Source: CAZAYB01 sp964489215 (GTDB taxonomy: Bacteria; Planctomycetota; Phycisphaerae; Sedimentisphaerales; Anaerohalosphaeraceae). From it: a stretch of 13,847 bases of DNA. Below the pieces are notes generated by a model, which made no database searches, was not told the origin of the DNA, and saw only the letters and a list, made by a program, of their open reading frames with translations. The DNA is taken from assembly GCA_964489215.1 (NCBI GenBank), contig CAZAYB010000053.1, positions 1-13,847 of the forward strand. The letters are read 5' to 3'. Made by a program: the position numbers and the translations under genes. This document shows, in pieces, positions 13,451-13,847 of the stretch; position 1 is the stretch's first letter, and every line of letters starts with the position of its first letter.

Positions 13451-13847
13451 CTAATCTGTGTTTTTGTGCCAGATTGTCAGGCCAGCCTCACATTTAGAAG
13501 AACTTGTTAAAAAGCTTGCCGGAACTGACAGCAGCAAGGTCCCCATCGAAGATATCGGGAAGTAGTAAACCCAGTGAATTTTACCGGAGAGGTTCGAATT
13601 ATTCTGAATTATTAACATTGCCGAGACGACAACAGCTGCTGCAATAAGCCATGCTTTGAAACTGCCCCTTCTTGTGAAGATACCCAGCACAAAAAGTGCC
13701 AGTATCGGCCCTGCGAAAAGAGAAAGCGGAACACTCCATGCAGCAACAATGTGCTCGTGAGTGGAAGCGTAGAAAGCGGCAGCAGTGGCGAAGAGCCCGA
13801 ATCCTGCGGTAAGTATTCTGGCAAGGGCAACCTGGCCGGTCTGACTT
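13451..13847 (-). CDS. Sodium/solute symporter (SSS family), C-terminal part, cut by window edge
   Basis: The frame is open from the right edge to a stop at 13451, giving 131 visible residues; the start lies outside the window. Four hydrophobic stretches are visible. The loop G-P-I-L-A-L-F-V-L-G-I-F-T-R-R followed by a short polar turn and a new helix is the hallmark of the late helices of Na+/solute symporters (SLC5/SSF family). After a short extramembrane segment (N-N-S-N-L-S-G-K) comes a last helix rich in serine and leucine and a short soluble tail. Substrates in this family include sugars, sialic acid, proline and others; none can be chosen from this end alone. The sodium-site helices are outside the window. 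It is transcribed toward the aldo/keto reductase, 86 bases away. Confidence 0.85.
   Translation of the reverse strand, partial: SQTGQVALARILTAGFGLFATAAAFYASTHEHIVAAWSVPLSLFAGPILALFVLGIFTRRGSFKAWLIAAAVVVSAMLIIQNNSNLSGKIHWVYYFPISSMGTLLLSVPASFLTSSSKCEAGLTIWHKNTD

Noticed and set aside
13612..13830. 72-codon minus-strand open frame at the right edge
   Set aside because: It is in another frame from the symporter sequence, which is continuous to the window edge and has recognisable transmembrane motifs.
1..13847. CRISPR array, transposon, prophage, toxin-antitoxin or biosynthetic cluster
   Set aside because: No regular direct repeats with spacers, transposase motifs, terminal inverted repeats, phage genes or cluster enzymes are present; the regulator/membrane-protein pair lacks toxin features.

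Overview
The window is ordinary bacterial chromosome of medium GC content. It carries housekeeping genes on both strands plus a small, lineage-specific left end. The gene set and the protein flavour suggest a planctomycete-like bacterium, possibly Phycisphaerae: PheA with a fused chorismate mutase, the order tpiA-secG-yicC-gmk-rpoZ followed by coaC and coaB as separate genes, an animal-type adenylosuccinate lyase, and a PtsP-type phosphotransferase with no other PTS genes nearby. This taxonomic guess rests on general familiarity, not on a marker gene, and should be held loosely. No rRNA, tRNA, CRISPR array, insertion sequence or phage gene was seen.

Left end (1-2340, all minus strand). Read from right to left this holds ogt (DNA alkylation repair), a four-helix membrane protein translationally coupled to a small XRE-type regulator, and a secreted protein of unknown function. 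The promoter of the membrane protein/regulator pair carries three TGTAAR boxes spaced exactly 21 bp apart, a plausible operator array for the regulator. Bases 1-227 hold no supportable gene, only three tandem TTGGYC decamers.

Centre (2500-7993, all plus strand). A run of nine genes begins with pheA (phenylalanine synthesis), tpiA (glycolysis) and secG (protein export). After an extended -10 promoter come yicC, gmk, rpoZ, coaC and coaB. From yicC to coaC the genes overlap or are a few bases apart, so they are probably one transcript linking RNA turnover, GMP phosphorylation, RNA polymerase omega and coenzyme A synthesis. The long reading frame of pheA probably overstates its N-terminus: a good promoter, a ribosome site and a GTG codon lie inside it.

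Right part (8043-13847, all minus strand, converging on coaB). Read from right to left it holds the C-terminal end of a sodium/solute symporter, an aldo/keto reductase overlapping purB by 8 bases, pyrE, and ptsP with its own promoter and a structured leader. PurB and PyrE serve purine and pyrimidine synthesis. PtsP is a GAF-regulated phosphoenolpyruvate-protein phosphotransferase whose phosphate acceptor is not encoded here.

I found no convincing new multi-gene system. The most interesting items are the regulator/membrane-protein module with its phased operator-like boxes, departures from consensus in several core enzymes (Gmk, PheA, PurB, CoaB), the split CoaBC, and small symmetrical regulatory elements.
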